DNA of 64,000 bases, from positions 1-64,000 of the forward strand of contig QKJR01000095.1 in NCBI GenBank assembly GCA_003249215.1. Direction: 5' to 3'. Position numbers and translations under genes: made by a program. Position 1 is the first letter of the stretch. Each line of letters begins with the position of its first letter. Under the pieces are notes generated by a model. The model did no database searches and was not told the DNA's origin. It saw only the letters and a list, made by a program, of their open reading frames with translations. Shown piece by piece: positions 52,577 to 61,125 of the stretch. The stretch comes from Rhodobacterales bacterium (GTDB taxonomy: Bacteria > Pseudomonadota > Alphaproteobacteria > Rhodobacterales > Rhodobacteraceae).

Positions 52577-53473
52577 TTATTGGGCAAGACCATGCTGCGC
52601 GATCAGCGCCTCGAGATGGTCGGCCGCCGCGCCGCCCCTGAGCGCGCTGTCCCACAGGCGCTTCGCAATCCCCTCGTGCAGCTCGATCGCCTCGGGGGCC
52701 GTCGTGATGAAGCCCACCCCGATCCGGATATTGGGGTTATGGCCCAGGCGGAACGGGCTCACGGTCAGGGTGGCATGTCCGGCCTTGCGCACGATCTGGA
52801 AGCTGGTCGAGGGGATCGGCTCGCGTGCGACGCCGATCTGCACGCCGATATCGGGCTCGCGCAGCATGTCGATGATGTGGCGCACCTCGGCCACCGCCAT
52901 CGCGCGCCGCTCGGCGATCACTTCGGGGGGCAGCCCGGCGCGTCCCTCGAGCCCATCCTGCATGAAGCGCACCAGATCCGCATCCGAGATGATCGAGGCG
53001 AGAAGCGGCCGCTTGAGCTTGTATTTTCGCTTCCTTTCCATAAGGATAGGCATGATCCGCATAGCCTCTTGCACGGCCTCCTCGGGCAGGCTCTCCTGTA
53101 GGACCGCGCTCAGGACATGGTCATAATCATCCGTTGTGACGAGATAGGAGACAGGACTGAAGAGGCCGATGATCTGATCGCAATCCTCTTCGATCTGGCG
53201 CATCCGCTCGAAGAAGGCGACGGCGTTGGGAACGTATTCGATCCCCACCCCGAGCAGGGTCGGCAGCGAGATGTTGAGTTCCTCCGCGATGGCGGTCAGC
53301 ATCTCGATCTTGGCGATCTCGCCTTTTTCGGCCCGGTAAAGAGCTGCACGGGAAATCCCCAGACGCTCGGCCAGGGTCTCCGGGGCGATCCCTTGCCCCA
53401 GACGATGCGCCTTCAGACGGGCACCGATCTCGGCAAAGATGACGTCTTTCGAGTCGCTCAAATCACATCCCAC
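52577..53473 (-). CDS. XRE-family regulator with a large C-terminal sensor domain
   Basis: 298 residues. N-terminal helix-turn-helix: GIAPETLAERLGISRAALYRAEKGE near residues 28-52, then a second helix pair EMLTAIAEELNISLPTLLGVG. The roughly 220-residue C-terminal domain is unrecognised and presumably binds a ligand. The start is uncertain: GTG at 53473 or TTG at 53461, the latter with GGGA at a good distance. Directly upstream of and co-oriented with the TRAP-pyr operon, which it likely controls. Confidence 0.85.
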   Translation of the reverse strand: MGCDLSDSKDVIFAEIGARLKAHRLGQGIAPETLAERLGISRAALYRAEKGEIAKIEMLTAIAEELNISLPTLLGVGIEYVPNAVAFFERMRQIEEDCDQIIGLFSPVSYLVTTDDYDHVLSAVLQESLPEEAVQEAMRIMPILMERKRKYKLKRPLLASIISDADLVRFMQDGLEGRAGLPPEVIAERRAMAVAEVRHIIDMLREPDIGVQIGVAREPIPSTSFQIVRKAGHATLTVSPFRLGHNPNIRIGVGFITTAPEAIELHEGIAKRLWDSALRGGAAADHLEALIAQHGLAQ

Positions 53474-53538
53474 GCAAATCCCGTTCCCCTAGCGCTACCG
53501 AAGTCGGCGGGAAAAGTATAGTCGCAGGGCGCGAAAAT

Positions 53539-53552
53539 TCTCACTTTTGAGA
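53539..53552 (-). promoter_or_regulatory. Candidate autoregulatory operator of the XRE regulator
   Basis: Inverted repeat TCTCA-CTTT-TGAGA 66 nt upstream of the regulator's GTG. Shares half-sites and the following C with the element at 52542-52555 in the dctP promoter. Confidence 0.55.
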
Positions 53553-53608
53553 CCTGCCCGCGCGAAATTTGGGCATGACGTGATCGCCGTGCGGCGGCGC
53601 ACCCCGCT

Positions 53609-54388
53609 CTACTCGTAGAGATCGTCGATCCACTTGACGAGCAGCTCGACCTGCGAGCGGACCGAGAGCTTGCGATAGATGCTCTTGATGTGGTTCTTGG
53701 CGGTGCCCGGGCTGATCCCGCACAGGCGCGCGATCTCGGCCGCGCCATAGCCCTTGAGCAGCAGGCCGACGATCTCGCCCTCGCGCCCGGTCAGGACCTC
53801 CGCGCCAAAGCCCGCGAGCTTCTGCCCGATCACGCGCTCGACCGAGGGATTGACGACAGGCTCGCCGCCGCCCGACCGCTCGTAAAGCGCGAAGACACTC
53901 GCGACGACGCTGACGAGCGAGCCGAGGAATTGCAGCTCGTGGCGCTCGAAGGGCGGCAGGTCGTGGGAGCGCGACACCGAAAGATGCACCGCGCGCCCGG
54001 CGCCGACCGGCACGAGATAGCCGACCTCGTCGCGCGTGTCCCATTTCTGCAGATAGCCTTCGAAATAGGGCGAGCGGATCGCCTCGCCCGGCCCGGCGAT
54101 ATCGCCCAGCCGATGCACGCTCGGCTCGGGGTTCTGCCGATACTGCCGATAGAAGGGATCGAGCAGATAGATCCCGTCCTCGTAATCGTCGCGGCCCTCT
54201 TTGATCCCGCAAAAACCGATGCGCTCGGCGGGCTCGTGCCGGTGAAACAGCGCGGCATACCATTGATCGAAATCGAGGCAGCGCGACAGATGGGTCATGA
54301 ACCGATCGACGATGTCGGACCGATCCTGGTGGACCAGCAGATCGGCAACCCCGTCATTCCAGCGCTCGAGCAACGAAACGGACAACAT
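53609..54388 (-). CDS. LuxR-family transcriptional regulator
   Basis: 259 residues. The C-terminal GerE/LuxR helix-turn-helix is clear: LTGREGEIVGLLLKGYGAAEIARLCGISPGTAKNHIKSIYRKL near residues 195-240. The N-terminal 190 residues look GAF-like but lack the acyl-homoserine-lactone-binding pattern I know, so the signal is unknown. 59 nt after the class III aminotransferase gene and co-oriented, which it may regulate. Confidence 0.88.
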   Translation of the reverse strand: MLSVSLLERWNDGVADLLVHQDRSDIVDRFMTHLSRCLDFDQWYAALFHRHEPAERIGFCGIKEGRDDYEDGIYLLDPFYRQYRQNPEPSVHRLGDIAGPGEAIRSPYFEGYLQKWDTRDEVGYLVPVGAGRAVHLSVSRSHDLPPFERHELQFLGSLVSVVASVFALYERSGGGEPVVNPSVERVIGQKLAGFGAEVLTGREGEIVGLLLKGYGAAEIARLCGISPGTAKNHIKSIYRKLSVRSQVELLVKWIDDLYE

Positions 54389-54447
54389 GCGGGCAGGATA
54401 GGTCGCCCGCCACAGCCTGTCGAGCCCGCCCGGTCAGAGGCCCCCGG

Positions 54448-55866
54448 TCAGCGGCACGGTTCCGGCGACCAGATCCCCTCGGCGATCAGATCGTCTTGCG
54501 TCGCGATCAGGCTCTCGCGCAGGATCGCGACGATGCGGTCGATATCACCTTTGGTCACGATCAGCGGCGGCGACAGGATGCACAGGCTCTCGAACGGGCG
54601 CAGGATCAGGCCGCGCGCCTGCGCATGGGCATCGACGCGCGCGGCGACCGCCATGTCGGCCGCGCCCGGCTCGGCCCCGATCTTGCGCACGACGCATTCC
54701 ACGCAGGCCATCAGCCCCATGCCGCGCACATCGCCCACGATGGGCAGCGCGCGCAGCTTTTGCAGCTCGGCCTGAAAATAGGGACCGAGGTCGCGCACGT
54801 CCTCGAGGATCCCCTCGCCCTCGAGGATCTCGAGGGTCTTGAGCGCGACGGCGGCCGCGACCGGATGCCCGGAATAGGTGAAGCCATTGGTGAAATAGGG
54901 ATGATCGACGGCATTCTCGCCGCTGATCGCCTCGATCAGACGATCCGAATAGATCGTGGCCCCCATCGGAACATAGCCCGAGGTCAGCCCCTTGGCGCAG
55001 GTGATGATGTCGGGCGTGATCCCGAACACCGCCTCAGAGGCGAAGACATGGCCGAGCCGGCCGAAGGCGGTCACCACCTCGTCGGAGATATAGAGCACGT
55101 CGTATTTGCGGCAGATCGCGAGCGCGCGCGGCAGATAGTGCTCGGGCGGCACGATCACGCCGCCCGAGGCCTGGATCGGCTCGGCGACGAAACAGGCCAC
55201 ATTTTCGGGGCCGAGCTCGAGGATCTTCGCCTCGAGTTCGGCGAGTTTTTCGTCCGCGAATGCCTCGAGCGACTGCCCCGCCGGCCGGCGGAAGGCATTC
55301 ACCGAGGGCAGGAAATGCACCAGATCGCGCGCGTAGTCGAACTGGCTCCAGTCGCGCCGCTTGCCGTTCATCGAGGCCGTCAGATAGGTCGAGCCGTGAT
55401 AGCTGTCCATCCGCACGAGGACCTGCCGCTTGGCGGGCTGGCCGAGGCAGTTGAAGTAGAAATGCGCGAAGCGGATCGCGCTGTCGACGGCGCCCGAGCC
55501 GGAGGTGGCGAAGCTGACGGTGTTGAGATCGCCCGGCGCCCGCGCGGCCAGCGCCTCGGCAAGGCGCGCGGCGGGCACGTTGGCCATGGCGCCGAAGGGT
55601 GTGTAATAGCACATCCGCCGGGCCTGTTCGGTCATCGCCGCGACGAGCTCCTCGCGGCCATAGCCGAGCTGAACGCACCACATGCCGCCGATCCCGTCGA
55701 TATAGCGGTTGCCCTCGGCGTCACGGATATGGATGCCCTCGGCCTCGGCCAGAACCAGCGGGTCTTCGCTGTGCCGGGTTCCGAGGTCCGACCACGGGTG
55801 CAGCACGTGGCGTTTGTCCATCTCCGCGATCTCTGCGGGGTCGAGGGTCTTGGGTCTGGCGAACAT
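54448..55866 (-). CDS. Class III (omega) aminotransferase
   Basis: 472 residues, PLP fold type I. PLP lysine in DIITCAKGLTSGYVPMGA near residue 289, cofactor aspartate in YISDEVVTAFGRLGH near 258, GSGAVDSAIRFAHFYF near 115, and FTYSGHPVAAAVAL near 320. Resembles beta-alanine/taurine:pyruvate aminotransferases with an N-terminal HVLHPWSDL motif. The amine donor is unknown. The 257-nt gap upstream to the XdhC-like gene shows nothing distinctive. Confidence 0.91.
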   Translation of the reverse strand: MFARPKTLDPAEIAEMDKRHVLHPWSDLGTRHSEDPLVLAEAEGIHIRDAEGNRYIDGIGGMWCVQLGYGREELVAAMTEQARRMCYYTPFGAMANVPAARLAEALAARAPGDLNTVSFATSGSGAVDSAIRFAHFYFNCLGQPAKRQVLVRMDSYHGSTYLTASMNGKRRDWSQFDYARDLVHFLPSVNAFRRPAGQSLEAFADEKLAELEAKILELGPENVACFVAEPIQASGGVIVPPEHYLPRALAICRKYDVLYISDEVVTAFGRLGHVFASEAVFGITPDIITCAKGLTSGYVPMGATIYSDRLIEAISGENAVDHPYFTNGFTYSGHPVAAAVALKTLEILEGEGILEDVRDLGPYFQAELQKLRALPIVGDVRGMGLMACVECVVRKIGAEPGAADMAVAARVDAHAQARGLILRPFESLCILSPPLIVTKGDIDRIVAILRESLIATQDDLIAEGIWSPEPCR

Positions 55867-56123
55867 GTCGGTCTCCGTCGGTCTCTCGGTCAGCGGTCTG
55901 GCGCGGCGATCGAAACCATCCGCAAGGCCGCAGATCATTCGACCCGAGCGCAGAGATCGAGCCTGCGGCACCCCGCAACCCACCCGTGCCCCTGCATCCG
56001 GCAAACCCTATGCGCGGCACTCTGGACCGGCGGCGCCGCCACGGGAATATCCCTCGGGGGACATTGCCCGGGCCGATCCTCCGTCCGGACCCGGCGCAGA
56101 ACAATCGGCCGCGTGGGGGCCCG

Positions 56124-57059
56124 TCAGGCCTCTCCGCGCTCCGCTGGCAATGCCTCGGCGACCGCCATCACCTCGGCCAGAACCGAGACCGCCAGCACGC
56201 GCGGATCGCGCACCGAGCGGATCAGCCCGATCGGCCCGCGCAGCCGCCCGAGCGCCGCACGCGGCCAGCCAAGGCGCTCCATCGCCGCGAGCCGGGTTTC
56301 CTGCGTGCGGCGGCTGCCCTGGGCGCCGATGTAGAGAGCGGGCGATTTCAACGCCGCGTTCAGCAGGGGCGGCTCCCAGACGTGATCGTGGAAAAAGAAC
56401 AGAACCGCAGTGCGCGCGTCGATCTGGACGGCATCGGGAAGCCCGGCCTGTCCGAGCCGCTCGCAGGTGCATCCGGCCGCGCGCGCATTGGACAGGGTCG
56501 CCTCTTCGGGCGTGTAGAGACAATGCGCCGCCCCGGTCGCCCGCACCAGATCGGCAAAGAAGATCGCCTCGGGCCCGGTCCCGAAGATCAGGAAACGCAG
56601 AGGCGGCGCGAAGTCGATGCGCAGCGCCTCTGGTTCGGCCGGGCCCAGAAGCGACAGCTCTCCCCCCGCCCCGATCCAGAGCGAGGTCGGCTCGCGGCGG
56701 GCGCGCCGCGCCTCGAGCTCGTGCAAGACCCCCAGATCCGGCGCGGGCAAGACGAGGATTTCAAGAGCCCCCCCGCAGGGCAGCTTGAGATCAAAAAACG
56801 GCGAACCCGCGCCATAGCGCAGTTTCCGGGCACGCCCGTCCGCGAGGGCGGCCCGCGCCTGCAGCGCGACATCCTCTTCGATGCAGCCCGCCGTCAGGGC
56901 GCCGAACCGCCTGCCATCGGCATAAAAGGCCATCGCCGTCCCGACATCGCGATAGGCAGGCCCGTCGATCGCGGAAATCACGGCGAGCGCGACCGCGCCT
57001 TGGTCCGCGCCTTCGGTCTGCGCGATTTCATGCCAGGGGTCTCTTGCGGCGGGATGCAT
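56124..57059 (-). CDS. XdhC/CoxI-family molybdoenzyme maturation protein
   Basis: 311 residues. The XdhC N-terminal motif appears as FGALTAGCIEEDVALQAR near residues 52-69, and a C-terminal Rossmann domain has FLIFGTGPEAIFFADLVRA near 158-176 and YIGAQGSRRTQETR near 253-266. XdhC proteins bind molybdenum cofactor and insert the sulfurated form into xanthine-oxidase-family enzymes. The presumed client is the enzyme encoded at 58391-61988. Confidence 0.86.
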   Translation of the reverse strand: MHPAARDPWHEIAQTEGADQGAVALAVISAIDGPAYRDVGTAMAFYADGRRFGALTAGCIEEDVALQARAALADGRARKLRYGAGSPFFDLKLPCGGALEILVLPAPDLGVLHELEARRARREPTSLWIGAGGELSLLGPAEPEALRIDFAPPLRFLIFGTGPEAIFFADLVRATGAAHCLYTPEEATLSNARAAGCTCERLGQAGLPDAVQIDARTAVLFFFHDHVWEPPLLNAALKSPALYIGAQGSRRTQETRLAAMERLGWPRAALGRLRGPIGLIRSVRDPRVLAVSVLAEVMAVAEALPAERGEA

Positions 57060-57539
57060 CTGCGGTGGCCCTGCTAGTCGCCGAACCCGCGCGGCGGCAG
57101 AGGCTGGCGGCACGCCCTGGGTTGCGGTGCCGTGTTCCGGAGCGCGGCAGAGATTTTCATGCACTATCCTTTCTGCCCCAGATCCCGGGCGGGCCAATCC
57201 CTCGCCCCGACTAGTACCCATGGCACCGGGTCATTCAAGGGGATATGGGCCGCGCGACCGGGCAGGTGCGCCGGGCTCCTGAATCCCTTCGAAGCCCGCG
57301 GCCGTTCCCTGCACGCGCCACGATCCGCACATGAGCGCGCTTCGACCCGCGACAACCGGGCCCGGACTGCTTTAACCTTGCCCGGGTCCGATGACGCTTG
57401 CGATGATCGGAAGATGCAACGCGCCAGATCCGGCGCAGATCAGGACTGGCACGGCAGTGTTCCAAGGATCTTTCCCCCTCTCACCCGGCAGGTCCGCGCC
57501 GTTGCGCGCGTGCGCGCCGGTGTCGGGCCCCGGGCAGAG
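57060..57539. other. 480-bp gap between the divergent xdhC-like and mobA-like genes
   Basis: Presumed to hold the divergent promoters. I find no clear -10/-35, palindrome or ribosome-bound small gene. The plus-strand frame open through it has no coding character and the upstream start candidates give a basic, low-complexity leader. Confidence 0.5.
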
Positions 57540-58112
57540 ATGCCCCAGAGCGGGGCGCGATTGAAAACCGTCGGCATCCTTCTGGCCGCGGGCTGCTCGC
57601 GACGTTTCGGCGAAAGCGACAAGCTGCTCGCCCCCTGGCACGGCGAACCGCTCGTGCGCGCCGCGGCCCGAACGCTCGCGGCGGCGGGCTGCGAGGCGCT
57701 TGCCGCGATCGTCTCATCGGAGGCCGTGGGCGATGTGCTGCCCGAGAGCTACGCCCTGTGCAGGGTCCCGCCGGGGCAGCCCCTGTCCGCCTCGTTCCGG
57801 CGCGCGCGCGACTGGGCCCTCGAGGTCGGGGCCGAGCGCCTCCTGATCGCGCTGGGGGACATGCCCGCAATCGCACCGGACACGCTGCGCCACCTCGTCG
57901 CGCGATCGGGCAGCACCGCCTGCATCCATCGCGGCATTCGCATGCCCCCGGCCCTTCTGCGCGTCGAAGATCTGAGGGGATTTGCGCCCGAGGAGGGCGA
58001 CCGCGGCGCCCGGGGCCTGCTTGCCGCCCTGCCCGAGGACGCCCTGCGGCCCCTTGCCGAGCACGAGGCGCGTGACGTCGATTATCCGCAAGACCTCAAC
58101 CCGGGCGGATAG
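57540..58112 (+). CDS. MobA/MocA-like molybdenum-cofactor nucleotidyltransferase
   Basis: 190 residues of the GT-A-fold NTP-transferase family. Signature VGILLAAGCSRRFGESDKLL near residues 10-29 (LAAGxSxRxGxxK), and metal-binding LIALGDMPAIAP near 102-113. Would add CMP or GMP to molybdopterin to give the dinucleotide cofactor of the neighbouring hydroxylase. Starts: ATG at 57540, or TTG at 57561, which has a better-spaced GAGCGGGG upstream. Confidence 0.84.
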   Translation: MPQSGARLKTVGILLAAGCSRRFGESDKLLAPWHGEPLVRAAARTLAAAGCEALAAIVSSEAVGDVLPESYALCRVPPGQPLSASFRRARDWALEVGAERLLIALGDMPAIAPDTLRHLVARSGSTACIHRGIRMPPALLRVEDLRGFAPEEGDRGARGLLAALPEDALRPLAEHEARDVDYPQDLNPGG

Positions 58113-58155
58113 CCCGCGTTGCCGGTGGTCGGGGGCGGCTTTGCGCCGAAGCCGG

Positions 58156-58398
58156 TCAGCCGCCCTTCAGACGCTGCAAGAGGTAGATCTCGGCGCCGCG
58201 CGTGATCGGGATGTGGCGGCCATTGACGATCTCGCCATCGACCGCCACCGACACCCCCGCGGCGATCGCCGGCCCGAGCCCCGGAAAGGCCGCGACCAGC
58301 GCATCGAGCATTTCCCCGGTGGTCCCGGCCTCGACCGTCACCGCCGCCAGATCGCCGGTGAACCGCCGCAACCCGGACCAGAGATTGACCTCAACCAT
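58156..58398 (-). CDS. MoaD/ThiS-family sulfur carrier protein
   Basis: 80-residue beta-grasp protein ending in the diagnostic Gly-Gly (LQRLKGG), which would be thiocarboxylated for sulfur transfer. Internal SGLRRFTGD and GRHIPITRGAEIYLL fit MoaD-like proteins. Overlaps the hydroxylase large-subunit gene by 8 nt, so probably supplies sulfur for molybdopterin or for the cofactor of this enzyme. Confidence 0.85.
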   Translation of the reverse strand: MVEVNLWSGLRRFTGDLAAVTVEAGTTGEMLDALVAAFPGLGPAIAAGVSVAVDGEIVNGRHIPITRGAEIYLLQRLKGG

Positions 58399-60643
58399 CC
58401 GCCCCGGCCCGGATCGCCGCCAGCACCTTGGGCGGGGTCATCGGCAAATGCCGCAGCCGCGCGCCGGTCGCCGCCGCGATCGCATTGGCGATCGCGGGCA
58501 AGGGCGGGGCAATCCCCGTCTCGCCGACGCCGCGCACGCCGAACGGGTGACCGGGGTTCGGCACTTCCACGATCACCGTGTCGATCATCGGCAGATCCGA
58601 GGCGACCGGGATGCGATAGTCGAGGAAGATCGGGTTCTGCAGCCTGCCATCCGTGCCGTAGACATATTCCTCGTTGAGCGCCCATCCGATGCCCTGCGCC
58701 GCACCGCCCTGATACTGCCCCTCGACATAGGAGGGGTGGATCGCGCGCCCGGCATCCTGCACCACGAGATAGCGCAACACCGTGGTCTTGCCCGTCTCCG
58801 GGTCTACCTCGACATCGACGACATGCGTGCCGAAGCTCGCGCCGACACCCTCGGGCAAGCCCTGCCAGTGACCGCAGATCGGCCCTCCGGTCGCGCTCAT
58901 GTTTCCGGCGATCTCAGCGATGGGCATCGGCGGGAACTTGCCCGCATTCGGCCCCGACGGCTGCGCGGCGCCATCGACCCATTCCACCGCCTCGGGGTCG
59001 ATACCCCATTCGGCGGCCGCGCGCCGGCACATTTCCCCGATCGCCTCTTGGGTCGCGAGCACCGCCGCCTTGCCACTGGCAAAGGTCGCGCGGCTCCCGT
59101 GCGAGGGCTCGTTCACGCCCAGCGCGCCGGTCTCGACCACATTCACCCGGACGTGCTCGTAGGGAATGCCCAGCGTTTCGGCCACCATGAGCCCGAGCGA
59201 GGCGCGGCTGCCGCCAATGTCGGGCGTGCCGACCGCGACCTGCGCCGTGCCGTCCTCGGCGATCGCCATCGAGACGGAGGTGTCGCCGTTGTAGTTGAAC
59301 CAGAACCCGGTCGCGACGCCGCGCCCCTGGTTCGGGCCAAGCGGCACGGCGTAGTTCGGATGGGCCTGCGTGGCCGCGAGCACTTCCTTCAGGCCGATGC
59401 TCTTGAACGTGGGGCCGTAGCTCGACTTGTCGCCCTCGGTGACCGCGTTTTTCAACCGCACCTCGATCGGATCGAGCCCGAGCTCGCGGCACATTTCGTC
59501 GATGAGACTTTCGGCGGCGAAGGCCCCCATCGGCGAGCCCGGCGCGCGATAGGCCGCGGCCTTGGGCCGGTTCGCAAGGACCTCGTAGCCGATATGCGAC
59601 ACGGCGGGCAGCTTGTAGGGCGCGAAGGCACACTGCAGCGCCTCGCCCACCGGCGACAACCCCGTATAGGCCCCGCCCTGCATCCGGAATTCGGCCCGCG
59701 CGGCGGTGATTGTGCCGTCTTTCGTCATGCCGAGTTTCACGTCCATCGAGGCCGAAGCCGTGGGACCGGTCGCGCGCAGCACCTCGGAGCGATCCATCAC
59801 GATCTTCACCGGCTTGCCGCCGGCCTTGCGCGACAGGGCGAGCGACAGCGGCTCCATGAACACGGTGGTCTTGCCGCCGAACCCGCCGCCGATCTCGGAG
59901 GGCGTCACGCGCAATTGCGCCGCGTCCAGACCAAGGACCGCCGCGCACATCCAGCGCACATACCACTGCCCCTGGGTCGTCACCCACATCTCGCCCTTGC
60001 CATCGGCCCCGAGCTGGCCGACGCAGGCATGGGGTTCGATATAGCCCTGATGCGTGGCCTCGGTCTTGTAGGTGCGCTCACGCACGAGATCGGCCGCGGC
60101 AAAGCCCGCCTCGAGATCGCCATGCCCGAAGTCGAGATATCGCACGACATTCGGGGGCATGCCTTCGGGGACGGAATAATCGGCGGCGCCGGCGCGGATC
60201 ACCGGGGCATCCGGCTTCATCGCCTCATCCACATCGGTGACATGCGGCAAGATCTCGTAATCGACCTCGATCAGCTTCGCCGCATCCTTCGCGAGCAGGG
60301 CCGAGGTCGCCGCCACCGCCGCCACCGCATGACCGTCATAGAACGCGACGTCGCCCGCCATCGCATTGTCCTGCAGGTTCCATTTCTCGCCCTCGAGCCC
60401 GGTCGGGAAATCCGCCCGCGTCACCACCGCCTTCACCCCCGCGAGCGCCAGCGCCTTCGAGGCGTCGATCTTCCTGATGCGCGCATGGGCATGGGGCGAG
60501 CGGACCACCGCCCCGAACAGCATCCCCGGCGCCGAGAAATCGGCCCCATACCGCGCCCGCCCGGTGACCTTGTCGAGCCCGTCGGGGCGCGGAACCCGGG
60601 TCCCGACCAGCTTGAACGGGGTCTTGATCTCGTCTTTCGCCAT
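58391..60643 (-). CDS. Molybdenum hydroxylase large subunit (xanthine dehydrogenase family)
   Basis: 750 residues binding the molybdopterin dinucleotide. Family motifs: GRARYGADFSAPGMLFGAVVRSPHAHARI near residues 28-55, IGGGFGGKT near 255, the substrate-loop AYRAPGSPMGAFAAES near 362-377, and the catalytic glutamate in VRGVGETGIAPP near 715. The loop is not AYRCSFR, so this is not form I CO dehydrogenase. The substrate is an unidentified N-heterocycle, aldehyde or aromatic CoA ester. The ATG overlaps the small-subunit stop by 1 nt. Confidence 0.9.
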   Translation of the reverse strand: MAKDEIKTPFKLVGTRVPRPDGLDKVTGRARYGADFSAPGMLFGAVVRSPHAHARIRKIDASKALALAGVKAVVTRADFPTGLEGEKWNLQDNAMAGDVAFYDGHAVAAVAATSALLAKDAAKLIEVDYEILPHVTDVDEAMKPDAPVIRAGAADYSVPEGMPPNVVRYLDFGHGDLEAGFAAADLVRERTYKTEATHQGYIEPHACVGQLGADGKGEMWVTTQGQWYVRWMCAAVLGLDAAQLRVTPSEIGGGFGGKTTVFMEPLSLALSRKAGGKPVKIVMDRSEVLRATGPTASASMDVKLGMTKDGTITAARAEFRMQGGAYTGLSPVGEALQCAFAPYKLPAVSHIGYEVLANRPKAAAYRAPGSPMGAFAAESLIDEMCRELGLDPIEVRLKNAVTEGDKSSYGPTFKSIGLKEVLAATQAHPNYAVPLGPNQGRGVATGFWFNYNGDTSVSMAIAEDGTAQVAVGTPDIGGSRASLGLMVAETLGIPYEHVRVNVVETGALGVNEPSHGSRATFASGKAAVLATQEAIGEMCRRAAAEWGIDPEAVEWVDGAAQPSGPNAGKFPPMPIAEIAGNMSATGGPICGHWQGLPEGVGASFGTHVVDVEVDPETGKTTVLRYLVVQDAGRAIHPSYVEGQYQGGAAQGIGWALNEEYVYGTDGRLQNPIFLDYRIPVASDLPMIDTVIVEVPNPGHPFGVRGVGETGIAPPLPAIANAIAAATGARLRHLPMTPPKVLAAIRAGADG

Positions 60644-61125
60644 CACGCCGCCCCCCGCAGGTCCGCCGCCGCATCCATCACCGCGCGAACGATCTTGTCA
60701 TAGCCGGTGCAACGGCACAGGTTTCCGGCCAGCCAGTAGCGAACCTCCTCCTCGGTCGGGTCCGGGTTGCGCGCAAGGAGCGCCTTGGAGGCCACGAGAA
60801 TGCCCGGGGTGCAGAAGCCGCATTGCAGGGCGGCATGTTCGATGAACTTGCGCTGCAGCGGGTGCAGCTCGCCCCCCGGCTCGGCCATGCCCTCGATGGT
60901 TTCGACGCGCTTGCCCTCGGCCTCGACGCCCAGCACGAGGCAGGAACAGACCAGCCGCCCGTCGAGCAGAACCGAACACGCCCCGCAATCGCCGGTGCCG
61001 CAGCCCTCCTTGGAGCCGGTGAGATCGAGATGATCCCGCAGACAGTCGAGCAGCGTCTCGCGCGGATCGGCCAGAAATTCGACGGGATCGCCGTTCACGG
61101 TGGCACTCACATGGATCTTGCTCAC
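60643..61125 (-). CDS. Molybdenum hydroxylase [2Fe-2S] small subunit
   Basis: 160 residues with two iron-sulfur domains. The plant-ferredoxin-type cluster is GSKEGCGTGDCGACSVLLDG near residues 38-57 plus CSC; the helical one is QCGFCTPGILVA near 103 and NLCRCTGYDKIVRAV near 135-149. GTG start at 61125, overlapping the medium-subunit stop as GTGA. Carries electrons from the molybdenum centre to the FAD subunit. Confidence 0.93.
   Translation of the reverse strand: MSKIHVSATVNGDPVEFLADPRETLLDCLRDHLDLTGSKEGCGTGDCGACSVLLDGRLVCSCLVLGVEAEGKRVETIEGMAEPGGELHPLQRKFIEHAALQCGFCTPGILVASKALLARNPDPTEEEVRYWLAGNLCRCTGYDKIVRAVMDAAADLRGAA

Noticed and set aside
57132-57539. In-frame upstream extension of the mobA-like gene
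   Set aside because: Adds a basic, low-complexity leader not expected in the family; the NTP-transferase motif starts about 10 residues after the chosen ATG.
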